The position numbers were made by a program, and so were the translations under genes. This document shows, piece after piece, positions 17,547 to 27,249 of a stretch of DNA of 64,000 nucleotides; within the stretch, counting starts at the first letter, position 1, and every line of letters starts with the position of its first letter. The notes under the pieces are model-generated. The model had not been told where the DNA came from. It made no database searches and was given only the letters and a program-made list of their open reading frames with translations. Source of the DNA: Streptomyces sp. CA-278952 (GTDB lineage: Bacteria; Actinomycetota; Actinomycetes; Streptomycetales; Streptomycetaceae); assembly GCF_028747205.1 (NCBI RefSeq), contig NZ_CP112880.1:6262001-6326000 (forward strand), given 5' to 3'.

Positions 17547-19967
17547 TCAGCCGTGCTGACGTGTGAGGCGGCGCAGCCGGGCCGTCCAGCGACCGGCACC
17601 AGGGCGGCCCGCCCATCGCTCACCGAGCGCAGCCCGGCGCTCGGTGAGGGCCCACACCACCCGGACGGACGATCGGGGCAGGAGCGTTGCCCGCAGCCGG
17701 GTGGAGCGGTCGGCCGATGCCCGCAGACCCGCCCGTACCGCCAGCACGTCCTCGGTCAGTCCCGACGCGGGGCGCGGTTCGGCGGCGTACAGCACCTGCT
17801 CCACCGAGCCCGCGATCCGGTGCACCGCCTCGGCCGCGGTGGTGTCGAGGCGGCCCAGCCGCACGATCCTGGCCGCCGCCTTCCGTGGCGTCAGCGACCC
17901 GTCCGGCGCGATGCCGTGGTCCCAGGCCGCGTCGGTGGTCTCCCGCCAGGCAGCCAGCGTGCGCGCGGCGGCGTCCGCGGGCGTGCGGCCCCCGGAGCCC
18001 AGCCGGCGGTTCCGCGTCCGGATCCGCCACAGCAGCGGCGACAACGCCAGCGCCGCCACGAGCAGGACCGCCGCGTGAACCACCAGCAGCACCTTCCAGA
18101 GCGGAGTGCCCCGGTCGGTCGGCAGCGCGGCGCCCGGCTCCTGCGAGGCACCGCACCCGCCTTCCTGACGCAACTGCGGCGGGCAGCTGTCCTCGGCGGA
18201 GGGCGCCGCGGACGGCTCGTCGGAGGTATCCGCGGAGGGCTCGGCGGCGTCGCTCGCGCTGTCCGTGGGCACCTCGGGACGGGTCCACGAGGGCGTGCTG
18301 CCCCGGCTCGGGGTGGGCTCGAACCGGGTCCAGCCGACCCCCTCGAAATACAGCTCGGGCCAGGCGTGCGCGTCGCGCAGCCCGACCGACATCGCCCCGT
18401 CCCCCTTCACGGTCCCCGGAGTGAAGCCCACCGCCACCCGGGCCGGGATACCCAGCGTCCGCGCCATCGCGGCCATCGAGAAGGAGAAGTGGACGCAGAA
18501 GCCCTCCTTGTCGCGGAGGAACCGGGCGATGGCGGACGACCCCGTCCCCGAGGTGACCGTCGTGTCGTACGTGAAGCCGCCGTCGGACGCGAACCAGTCC
18601 TGGAGCTTCACGGCCCGCTCGTAGGCGTTGGACGCGCCTTCGGTGACCTGCTCGGCGGTCTCGGCGACCACCTTCGGCAGGGAGCCGGGGATCTGGGTGT
18701 ACTCGCGGACCAGCTCCTGTGGCGGTGGACCCGCGGCCGCGAGCTGGTCCGCCGTGGGTTCGACGACCAGACTGCCGACCTCGTAGCTCGAGCCGCGCGT
18801 GGTCTGCCCGTCGTCGCCGACCAGGGTGCGGCCCTCGGGCTCGTACCGCCAGCGGCCGCCGACACGGACCTCGCTGGCCGGGTAGGGGAGCGGCAGATAG
18901 GTCTGCTGGTAGGAGCGCGATGCGGAGATGTTCGTCCGGACCTCGGTGACGGAGACGTCCCTGCCGAGACCGGTGGGCTGCGGGAGGCGGTCGGGAACGT
19001 CCGTCAGCCGGCGGGTGGAGGAACGCCACTCGCTGCCGTTGAACTCGTCCAGGGCCAGGATCCGGAGGTAGAGACTCTGCGGGTCCTCGATGTTGCTGCG
19101 GTACGTCATCACCTCCCGGTTGTCCGGCTGGTTGAGGTTGTTCTGCAGCGAGACCAGCGGATTCACCGCGGAAATGGTGCCGCCGCCGCTGCCCCTGCCG
19201 GTCCCCGGTCCGTCGCCGCCCAGCAGGCCGCTGTCCAGGGCGGGCAGGGCCAGGGGGGCCACCAGGGCGATGCCGAGCGCGAACACGCCGATCCGCCGCC
19301 CGGTCCGGACGGGGGAGGAGCCGCCGCTCACCCCGGCCAGCCCGTCCGCCAGACCGCCCGCATTCCGCGTGGCGCCACCGAAGACGCGGCCCCATTGGGA
19401 GAGCCGGTCCCGGCCCTCCGCCAGCAGGAGCAGCAGATAGCCGGAGGCGGCCAGCAGGAACCAGAGCCAGCCCGCTCCGCCGTCGGAGAGGCCGGCCGCG
19501 ACCGAATACAGGGCGAGGAGGGGCAGTCCGGCGGGGGCCGCGCTGCGGAAGGTCACCGCCAGGGCGTCCACGGCAAGACCGATCAGGACCACCCCGCCGA
19601 CCACCATCAGCTTGATGCCGTCGGTCATCGGGGCCGGGATGGCGTACGTGCCGACATCCTCCCCGCCCGCGACCAGCAGCTCACCGAGCCGCATGAGGGC
19701 CGTCGGCCCCGGCACCACCCCGAACAGGGCGTGGTCCCGGACGAACACCAGCGTCAGCAGCAGCAGGGTGACCAGTGTCTGGACGCCGATGGTCAGTGTC
19801 CTCGCCAGCGGCACCCGGCGCGCGAGGGCGCCCACCCCGCTCTGGACGCCGAGCAGCACCGCCGCCTGCACCAGCCAGCCGACCCCCTCCACCAGCGGGA
19901 TCAGCGCCCCCGCCGCCAGCAGCGTCGCCGCGTAGGCGCACAGCGCCAGCCTGGCTCGCCCGCTCAT
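17547..19967 (-). CDS. Transglutaminase-domain membrane protein (TgpA-like)
   Basis: The 806-residue protein has about five N-terminal membrane helices (DUF3488/TgpA N-terminal domain). An extracytoplasmic transglutaminase-like core follows with the catalytic cysteine in EGFCVHFSFSMAAMARTLGIPARVAVGF (near residue 490). The histidine lies in RDAHAWPELYFEGVGWTRFEPTP (near 531). A Ser/Pro/Asp-rich linker, one more helix and a DUF4129-like C-terminal domain complete it. The ATG overlaps the DUF58 stop codon (ATGA). The moxR-DUF58-transglutaminase trio is a widespread operon thought to act on envelope proteins or peptides; the substrate is unknown. Confidence 0.93.
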   Translation of the reverse strand: MSGRARLALCAYAATLLAAGALIPLVEGVGWLVQAAVLLGVQSGVGALARRVPLARTLTIGVQTLVTLLLLTLVFVRDHALFGVVPGPTALMRLGELLVAGGEDVGTYAIPAPMTDGIKLMVVGGVVLIGLAVDALAVTFRSAAPAGLPLLALYSVAAGLSDGGAGWLWFLLAASGYLLLLLAEGRDRLSQWGRVFGGATRNAGGLADGLAGVSGGSSPVRTGRRIGVFALGIALVAPLALPALDSGLLGGDGPGTGRGSGGGTISAVNPLVSLQNNLNQPDNREVMTYRSNIEDPQSLYLRILALDEFNGSEWRSSTRRLTDVPDRLPQPTGLGRDVSVTEVRTNISASRSYQQTYLPLPYPASEVRVGGRWRYEPEGRTLVGDDGQTTRGSSYEVGSLVVEPTADQLAAAGPPPQELVREYTQIPGSLPKVVAETAEQVTEGASNAYERAVKLQDWFASDGGFTYDTTVTSGTGSSAIARFLRDKEGFCVHFSFSMAAMARTLGIPARVAVGFTPGTVKGDGAMSVGLRDAHAWPELYFEGVGWTRFEPTPSRGSTPSWTRPEVPTDSASDAAEPSADTSDEPSAAPSAEDSCPPQLRQEGGCGASQEPGAALPTDRGTPLWKVLLVVHAAVLLVAALALSPLLWRIRTRNRRLGSGGRTPADAAARTLAAWRETTDAAWDHGIAPDGSLTPRKAAARIVRLGRLDTTAAEAVHRIAGSVEQVLYAAEPRPASGLTEDVLAVRAGLRASADRSTRLRATLLPRSSVRVVWALTERRAALGERWAGRPGAGRWTARLRRLTRQHG

Positions 19968-21330
19968 GACCACCTCCCCGTGAAACCTGTCGCGCCGCCG
20001 CTCGTGGCCGACGGCGAATCCGTGCGCATCCCGCCCGCCAGCTGCCACAGCGCGGGCAGTTCGGCCCCCGGCTCCACGGGCACCGCCGTCCAGCCCGACT
20101 CGCGAAGCCGCCGCAGCCGCTCCTCGGCCCGCCCCGCGCCGTCCTCGTCGCCGGCCCAGGCGGCGCTGTCGAGGACGAAGGCGACCCCCGCCCCGGCCCG
20201 CTGCCGCATCCGGGCCGCGACCGCGGCCTGTTCCTCGTCCAGATCGCCGAAGAAGGCGATGAGCAGTCCCTCGTTGCCGCCGCGCAGCACGTCATGGGCG
20301 CGCGAGAGGCCCCCGCCGTCGGAATGGCCGACCACCGCGAGCGTGTCGAGCATCAGGCCCGCCGAGTCCGCGGACTCCTGGGTCGAGCCCGCGAAACCGC
20401 CCGACCCCTCGCCGGGCACCGCGTTCCCGTCGTCCGTGAGCAGCCGTACGGCGAAGCCGCGCTCCAGCATGTGCACGAGCGCCGAGGCCGCCCCGGAGAC
20501 CGCCCATTCGAAGGCCGAGTCGGGCCCGGCGCCCTGGTAGCCGATCCCCCGGGTGTCCAGCAGGACCGTGCACCTGGCCCGCTGCGGTTGCTCCTCACGT
20601 CGCACCATCAGCTCGCCGTAGCGGGCGGTGGAGCGCCAGTGGACCCGGCGCAGGTCGTCGCCGTGCCGGTAGCCGCGCGGAATGATGTCGTCCTCACCGG
20701 CCAGCGCGAGGGACCGCTGCCGACCGTCGCCGTATCCGGAGGCCTCGCCCGCCAGCCGCAGTACGGGCAGCGGCACCGTGCGCGGGATGACGACGAGGGT
20801 GTCGTACGCGCTGAAGGAGCGGGTCAGCTCGCACATCCCGAACGGGTCGCTGAGCCGCAGCTGCAACGGGCCCAGCGGATAGCGTCCGCGCAGGTCGGAG
20901 CGGACCCGGTAGGACACCTCACGCCGGCCGCCCGCCTCCACCCGGTCCAGGACGAAGCGGGGGCGCGGGCCGAGGACGTACGGAACACGGTCCTGGAGCA
21001 TCAGCAGTCCGGTGGGCAGCCGGGAGACGTTCTCCATCCGCAGGTGCACCCGGGCCTCCGCGCCCGCGGGCACGCGCGACGGTGAGAGCCGCCGGGTGCC
21101 CGTCACCCGGTAGCGGGTGCGGTAGAGCACGGTCACGCAGACCAGGGGCAGCACGGCCAGCAGCAGTCCGACCCGCAGCAGATCGCCCTGGCCCAGGACG
21201 TACGCGCAGACGGCGGCGGCGAGACCGGCGGCCAGGAACGAGCGTCCCCGGGTGGTCAGTCCGCCCAGGGCCGCCCGGAGGCCGCCCTTCCTGTCGCCGT
21301 CCTCCACGGCGCCGGGCTCGCCGGCCGCCA

Positions 21331-21334
<4 letters not shown>
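19964..21334 (-). CDS. DUF58 domain protein (MoxR-associated, VWA-like)
   Basis: The 456-residue protein has two N-terminal membrane helices and a beta-rich segment. The DUF58 signature YRHGDDLRRVHWRSTARYGELMVRREEQ follows, with a VWA-like domain after it (CTVLLDTRGIGYQG). The GTG at 21334 overlaps the moxR stop codon (GTGA), with an ATG alternative one codon later. DUF58 proteins are probable partners of MoxR ATPases. It sits between moxR and the transglutaminase gene with overlaps on both sides, so the three proteins should be made together. Confidence 0.93.
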
Positions 21335-22383
<1,049 letters not shown>

Positions 22384-22633
22384 CCGGCCCTCCTCGGCCC
22401 TTTTGCGCAGGGGCCGTCGCGCGTACCCGCGCGGCCCACCCCGAAAAATCGGACACTCCGCCGGAAGACCCGGGGACGTCACATCCGCATTCTTGTTGCC
22501 GTTACCGCTTCGTGTCACTCGCCTGTGGATAAGTGGGTGTGAAATGTCAGCGTCTGTCGCGATTTCGGCACCGCCAGGCGCGGTGATGCGTGCGTGAGGT
22601 GCGGCGGAGGGCCGGGAAACGAGGTGAGTGCGT

Positions 22634-23197
22634 TCAGGAAACGGAGTGGATCTCGCGCAGCAGACCGGTGGTCACGTCGAAGACGAACCCGCGCACGTCG
22701 TCGGTGTGGAGCAGGAACGGCGAGGTGCGCACCCGCTGCATCGACTGGCGCACGTCCTGGTCGGCGTCCGTGTAGGCCTCGACCGCCCAGACCGGACGCT
22801 GGCCCACCTCGCGCTCCAGCTCCTGCCGGAAGTCCTCGGTGAGGGACTCCAGGCCGCAGTTGGTGTGGTGGATGAGGACCACGCTGCGGGTGCCGAGCGC
22901 CCGCTGGCTGATGGTCAGCGAGCGGATCACGTCGTCGGTGACCACGCCGCCCGCGTTACGGATGGTGTGGCAGTCGCCGAGCTCCAGACCGAGCGCCGCG
23001 TGCAGGTCGAGACGGGCGTCCATGCAGGCGACCACGGCCACCTGGAGGACGGGGCGCGCGTCCATGCCCGGATCGCGGAACTCCTTCGCGTACCCGGCGT
23101 TCAGTGCGACGAGCCGGTCGGTGACCTGGCCCCCCTCGCGGACCGCCGGGGCGGTGGACGACACGGACTCGGCGGGAGAGTGAGCAGAAGTCGACAT
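22634..23197 (-). CDS. Beta-class carbonic anhydrase
   Basis: The 187-residue enzyme interconverts CO2 and bicarbonate. Zinc ligands are seen as Cys58 in ACMDARLD, with the Asp60-Arg62 dyad, and as His111 and Cys114 in IHHTNCG. The protein is short, as in the small actinobacterial beta-carbonic anhydrases. The ATG at 23197 was chosen over upstream starts because the family begins just before VTDRLVALNAGYAK. It is transcribed away from the dcw cluster. Confidence 0.9.
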   Translation of the reverse strand: MSTSAHSPAESVSSTAPAVREGGQVTDRLVALNAGYAKEFRDPGMDARPVLQVAVVACMDARLDLHAALGLELGDCHTIRNAGGVVTDDVIRSLTISQRALGTRSVVLIHHTNCGLESLTEDFRQELEREVGQRPVWAVEAYTDADQDVRQSMQRVRTSPFLLHTDDVRGFVFDVTTGLLREIHSVS

Positions 23198-23625
23198 GGA
23201 TACGACGTTAGCCTTCCCACCTGGCCCGGGCGTGCTGTGAGAGCGGACAAAAAACGCCAACTCGGCTTGTTGTGAGCTAACCCACAAGACTCGCGGAGAT
23301 GCACCCGTTCGGGTGGGTTCGCCGCATCCGGACGGGTGGCGCGACTCGCTGCCCGGTTCGTTGATCGCGCATCGATCGAATGGCAGGGTGGACTAAAGTA
23401 ACGCGAAGTCACCAACCACCCCCGTACCCACTGCCCCACCGCACCCCCTGCACCTCCTGCATATTCCGTATTTCCCCCGTGATGTGCGGCGTACGTGCGA
23501 CCCGGCCCTCTCCCGCTCTCGGTCGGCCGACGCCTCTTCCCCGGCGCCGGCGGACCTCCCCTTCGGAGCGGGCGGGGACCAGGACGTACGTGCCGGCCGC
23601 GCGGGACAGAGCCTGAGAGGGCGCC
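23198..23625. other. 428-bp divergent promoter region upstream of the dcw cluster
   Basis: This stretch separates the carbonic anhydrase gene from rsmH. There is no mraZ gene and no conserved open frame in it. A TAAAGT hexamer at 23394-23399 is a possible -10 box for rsmH, without a clear -35 box. The second half is pyrimidine-rich and could be a long untranslated leader of rsmH. Confidence 0.5.
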
Positions 23626-24591
23626 TTGAGCCAGACCCGACACGTCCCCGTGATGCTCCAGAGGTGTCTGGACCTGTTGGCCCCGGCTCTCCAGGACCCG
23701 GCCCACCCGGAGCCCGTGGTCGTCGACTGCACCCTCGGCCTCGGCGGTCACAGCGAGGCGCTGCTCGCCTCCTTCCCCACCGCCCGGCTGATCGCCCTGG
23801 ACCGCGACAAGGAGGCGCTCCGCCTCTCCGGTGAACGGCTCGCCCCCTACGGCGACCGCGCCACCCTCGTCCACGCGGTCTACGACGAGCTCCCCGAGGT
23901 CCTCGCGCGGCTCGGGATCCCGAAGGTCCAGGGCGTGCTGTTCGACCTCGGCGTCTCCTCCATGCAACTGGACGAGGCCGACCGCGGATTCGCGTACGCC
24001 CAGGACGCCCCGCTCGACATGCGGATGGACCAGAGCACCGGCATGGGCGCCGCCGAGGTGCTCAACACCTATCCGCCCGGCGAGCTGGTCCGCATCCTGC
24101 GCCAGTACGGCGAGGAGAAGCAGGCCAAGCGGATCGTCTCCGCCGTCGTACGCGAACGCGAGAAGGAGCCGTTCAGCAACAGCGCCCGGCTCGTCGAGCT
24201 GATCCGCGACGCGCTGCCGCAGGCCGCCAAGCGGACCGGTGGCAACCCCGCGAAGCGGACCTTCCAGGCCCTGCGCATCGAGGTCAACGGCGAGCTGAGC
24301 GTCCTGGAGCGGGCCATTCCGGCCGCCGTCCAGTGCCTCGACGTCGGTGGCCGCATCGCCGTGCTGTCCTACCACTCGCTGGAGGACAGGCTGGTGAAGC
24401 AGGTCTTCGCGGCCGGCGCCGCCAGCACCGCGCCCCCCGGGCTGCCCGTCGTCCCCGAGCGCTACCAGCCCCGGCTGAAGCAGCTCACCCGGGGCGCCGA
24501 ACTGCCCACCGAGGAGGAGGTCGCCGAGAACCGGCGCGCCGCTCCCGCCCGGCTGCGCGGCGCCCAGCGCATCCGCGCGGAGGAGCGATGA
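23626..24591 (+). CDS. rsmH: 16S rRNA (cytosine1402-N4)-methyltransferase RsmH (MraW)
   Basis: RsmH methylates C1402 in the ribosomal decoding centre and is the first gene of the dcw cluster here. The 321-residue protein shows [28 protein letters not shown] (SAM loop), [44 protein letters not shown], and [13 protein letters not shown], all family-specific. Translation begins at a TTG (23626) behind GAGAGG. mraZ, which usually precedes it in other bacteria, is missing. Confidence 0.96.
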   Translation: MSQTRHVPVMLQRCLDLLAPALQDPAHPEPVVVDCTLGLGGHSEALLASFPTARLIALDRDKEALRLSGERLAPYGDRATLVHAVYDELPEVLARLGIPKVQGVLFDLGVSSMQLDEADRGFAYAQDAPLDMRMDQSTGMGAAEVLNTYPPGELVRILRQYGEEKQAKRIVSAVVREREKEPFSNSARLVELIRDALPQAAKRTGGNPAKRTFQALRIEVNGELSVLERAIPAAVQCLDVGGRIAVLSYHSLEDRLVKQVFAAGAASTAPPGLPVVPERYQPRLKQLTRGAELPTEEEVAENRRAAPARLRGAQRIRAEER

Positions 24592-24656
24592 GCACCCCGC
24601 GTCGCCCGACGCGAAGCGGCCGCCCGGCGCCGGGTGACAGGGGAGCCGCGCGGTGA
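24588..24656 (+). CDS. 22-codon bridging micro-ORF between rsmH and ftsL
   Basis: An ATG behind GCGGAGGAGCG overlaps the rsmH stop codon (ATGA), and the frame runs 22 residues ([22 protein letters not shown]). It ends in a TGA that overlaps the GTG start of ftsL (GTGA). It has a better ribosome binding site than ftsL, so it may couple ftsL translation to rsmH. The peptide is basic and featureless and may have no function of its own. Confidence 0.35.
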   Translation: MSTPRRPTRSGRPAPGDRGAAR

Positions 24657-25216
24657 GCAAACCGGCCGCACCGCTGAAGGGGCGGGCCGCGCGGCTCGCC
24701 CGGCTGATGCCGTCCACCGGGCCCAGCACTGCGGCGCGCACCCCCTTCGTGCTGCTGGTCGTCCTGCTCCTGGGCGGCGGGCTCATCACCCTGCTCCTGC
24801 TGAACTCCGCGCTCAACGAAGGGTCGTTCAGGCTCAGCGAGCTGAAGCGGGACACGACCGAGCTCACCGACGAGCAGCAGGCCCTCCAGCGCGACGTCGA
24901 CAGCCGTTCCCAGCCCGACGCCCTGGAACGCCGGGCCCGGGAGCTGGGCATGGTCCCCGGCGGCAGCCCCGCCTTCCTGAACCCCGACGGCACGGTCCGC
25001 GGCAACCCCACCGAGGCCACCGCCCCGCCGTCGCCGAGCCCCAGCCCCACGCCGGGGCCCAGCGCCTCGACCGGCGCCGGGACCTCCGTCGCCGGGGCCC
25101 CGGCCGTGCCCTCCGGCGCCACGTCGCCCTCCGGATCCGTCCCCGCTACCGAGCCCGACCCCGCAACCACCCCCGCGGCGGAGAGCACCCCGCCCCCGAC
25201 GAGCCCCGGCAGGTGA
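24653..25216 (+). CDS. ftsL: FtsL-like divisome membrane protein
   Basis: The 187-residue bitopic protein has a basic cytoplasmic N-terminus, one membrane helix (about residues 31-50) and a short extracytoplasmic leucine-rich coiled coil (LSELKRDTTELTDEQQALQRDVDSRSQPDALERRARELGM). A Pro/Ser/Thr-rich tail follows. FtsL forms a trimer with FtsQ and DivIC and activates FtsW-FtsI. Identification rests on position between rsmH and ftsI and on this topology, since FtsL sequences diverge. The long disordered tail is typical of streptomycetes. Confidence 0.87.
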   Translation: MSKPAAPLKGRAARLARLMPSTGPSTAARTPFVLLVVLLLGGGLITLLLLNSALNEGSFRLSELKRDTTELTDEQQALQRDVDSRSQPDALERRARELGMVPGGSPAFLNPDGTVRGNPTEATAPPSPSPSPTPGPSASTGAGTSVAGAPAVPSGATSPSGSVPATEPDPATTPAAESTPPPTSPGR

Positions 25217-25220
25217 CGCA

Positions 25221-27209
25221 GTGCCGCCCAAGGAACCGCCGCGCCGCCGCGTACCCGGCCCGGGCCGCCCCCGTAACGGGGGATCAGGATCCGGCCGCTC
25301 CGGCGCGCGCCCACCGGCCCGCCGCCCCCGTTCCGCCCAGGGGCGCACCACCGCGCGCCCCGGCGCACAGCGCTCCCTGCGCCTCGGCAGCCCCCGCCCC
25401 CGGCTGCGGCTCGTCAGCCTCGGGCTGACGCTGGTCATGCTGGCCTTCGTGGCCCGCCTGCTCCAGGTCCAGGCCGTCGATGCCAGCGCGTACGCGGCCA
25501 AGGCCGAGAAGAACCGCTACCTGGAGTACACGGTCGCCGCCGAGCGCGGCGAGATCACCGACCGCAAGGGCGTCGCGCTCGCCACCAGCGTGGACGCGCA
25601 CAACATCACGGCCGACCCGAAGATGTTCACGCCCGAGGACAGCAAGGCCCCCGACGCGCCCCAGCAGGCGGCGGCCCTGCTCGCCCCGATCCTCGGCAAG
25701 GACGTCGACGAGCTCGTCAAGAAGCTCTCGGCGCCGAAGTCCCGCTACACCGTCCTCGCCCACCGGCAGACCCCCCAGGTCTGGAAGCAGATCAAGGACC
25801 TCAAGTCCGTCTTCGCCGAGAAGGCGTACGAGGACAAGCTGAAGGGCGGTCCGGGAGCCAACGTCCTGGCCGGCGTCCTCCAGGTGCCCACCACCAAGCG
25901 CGTCTACCCCAACGGGGATCTCGCCGCCGGAATACTGGGATTCGTCAGCGCCGACGGCAAGGGCGGCGGCGGCCTCGAATCGCAGCTCGACAAGGAACTC
26001 GCGGGCGAGGACGGCAAGATCAGCTACGCCCAGGCAGGCGGCCGTCGGGTCCCCACCGCGGGCGGCAGCGAGACCCCGGCCGTGCCCGGCTCCGACATCG
26101 AGCTGACCATCGACCGCGACATCCAGTGGGCCGCCCAGAAGGCCATCAGCGACCAGGTCGAGAAGTCCAAGGCCGACCGCGGTTACGTCATCGTGCAGAA
26201 CACGCGGACCGGCGAACTGCTGGCCATGGCCAACGCCCCCGGCTACGACCCCAACGACCTCTCCCAGGCGACCTCGGCCTCTCTCGGCAACGCCGCCCTC
26301 CAGGACGTGTACGAGCCCGGCTCCACCAGCAAGGTCATGTCCATGGCCGCCGTACTGGAGGAGAAGGCCGCCACACCCGGCACCCACGTCACCGTCCCCA
26401 ACCGGCTGCACCGCGGCGACCGGCTCTTCAAGGACGACGTGGACCACCCCACCTGGTACCTCACGCTCAACGGGGTCCTCGCCAAGTCCAGCAACATCGG
26501 CACCATCCTGGCGACCGGTCAGCTCGGCAAGACCCAGGCGGAGTCCAACCAGGTCCTCTACTCCTACCTGCGCAAGTTCGGCCTGGGCTCCAAGACCGGG
26601 CTCGGCTACCCCGGGGAGTCGCCGGGACTGCTGGCCCACCCCAAGGACTGGTCGACCTCGCAGCAGTACACGATCCCCTTCGGCCAGGGCCTCTCGCTCA
26701 ACGCCGTCCAGGCCGCCTCGGTCTACTCCACCATCGCCAACGGCGGCGTACGGATCGCCCCCACCCTCGTCCGCGGCGCCAAGGGCTCCGACGGGCGCTT
26801 CACCGCCGCCGAGGCCCCCGAGGAGAACCGGGTGGTCAGCGAGAAGACCGCCAAGACCCTGGCGACGATGCTGGAGTCCGTCGTCGACGACCGGGAAGGG
26901 ACCGGCACCAAGGCCGCCATCCCCGGCTACCGGGTCGCGGGCAAGACCGGCACCGCCAACCGCGTCGATCCCGTCCGCGGCGTCTACAAGGGCTACACCG
27001 CCTCGTTCGCGGGTTTCGCCCCCGCCGACAACCCGCAGGTCACCGTCTACTGCGCGATCCAGAACCCCACCAAGGGCAGCTACTTCGGCGGCCAGATCTG
27101 CGGCCCGATCTACAAGCAGGTCATGGAGTTCGCGCTCAAGACGCTCCAGACCCCACCGTCCGGCAGCGAGCCGCCCCGGCTGCCGGTGTCCTTCCAGCCC
27201 GGCGAGTGA
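25221..27209 (+). CDS. ftsI: Penicillin-binding protein FtsI (PBP3, division transpeptidase)
   Basis: FtsI cross-links septal peptidoglycan together with FtsW. The 662-residue class B PBP has a Pro/Arg-rich cytoplasmic tail, one membrane helix (LVSLGLTLVMLAFVARLL) and a dimerisation domain starting YLEYTVAAERGEITDRKG. The transpeptidase domain has the serine motif STSK (near residue 368), SSN (near 422) and KTGT (near 575). No PASTA domain follows. The GTG start lies four bases after the ftsL stop codon. Confidence 0.96.
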   Translation: MPPKEPPRRRVPGPGRPRNGGSGSGRSGARPPARRPRSAQGRTTARPGAQRSLRLGSPRPRLRLVSLGLTLVMLAFVARLLQVQAVDASAYAAKAEKNRYLEYTVAAERGEITDRKGVALATSVDAHNITADPKMFTPEDSKAPDAPQQAAALLAPILGKDVDELVKKLSAPKSRYTVLAHRQTPQVWKQIKDLKSVFAEKAYEDKLKGGPGANVLAGVLQVPTTKRVYPNGDLAAGILGFVSADGKGGGGLESQLDKELAGEDGKISYAQAGGRRVPTAGGSETPAVPGSDIELTIDRDIQWAAQKAISDQVEKSKADRGYVIVQNTRTGELLAMANAPGYDPNDLSQATSASLGNAALQDVYEPGSTSKVMSMAAVLEEKAATPGTHVTVPNRLHRGDRLFKDDVDHPTWYLTLNGVLAKSSNIGTILATGQLGKTQAESNQVLYSYLRKFGLGSKTGLGYPGESPGLLAHPKDWSTSQQYTIPFGQGLSLNAVQAASVYSTIANGGVRIAPTLVRGAKGSDGRFTAAEAPEENRVVSEKTAKTLATMLESVVDDREGTGTKAAIPGYRVAGKTGTANRVDPVRGVYKGYTASFAGFAPADNPQVTVYCAIQNPTKGSYFGGQICGPIYKQVMEFALKTLQTPPSGSEPPRLPVSFQPGE

Positions 27210-27249
27210 ACACGGGGATGCGCGAGCATCTCCTCCAAGGGAACCCTCA

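Noticed and set aside
17553..20540. Very long open frame on the plus strand opposite the transglutaminase and DUF58 genes
   Set aside because: It is Arg/Gly/His/Pro-rich with no domain, and the minus-strand genes under it have clear conserved motifs. High GC makes such antisense frames common.
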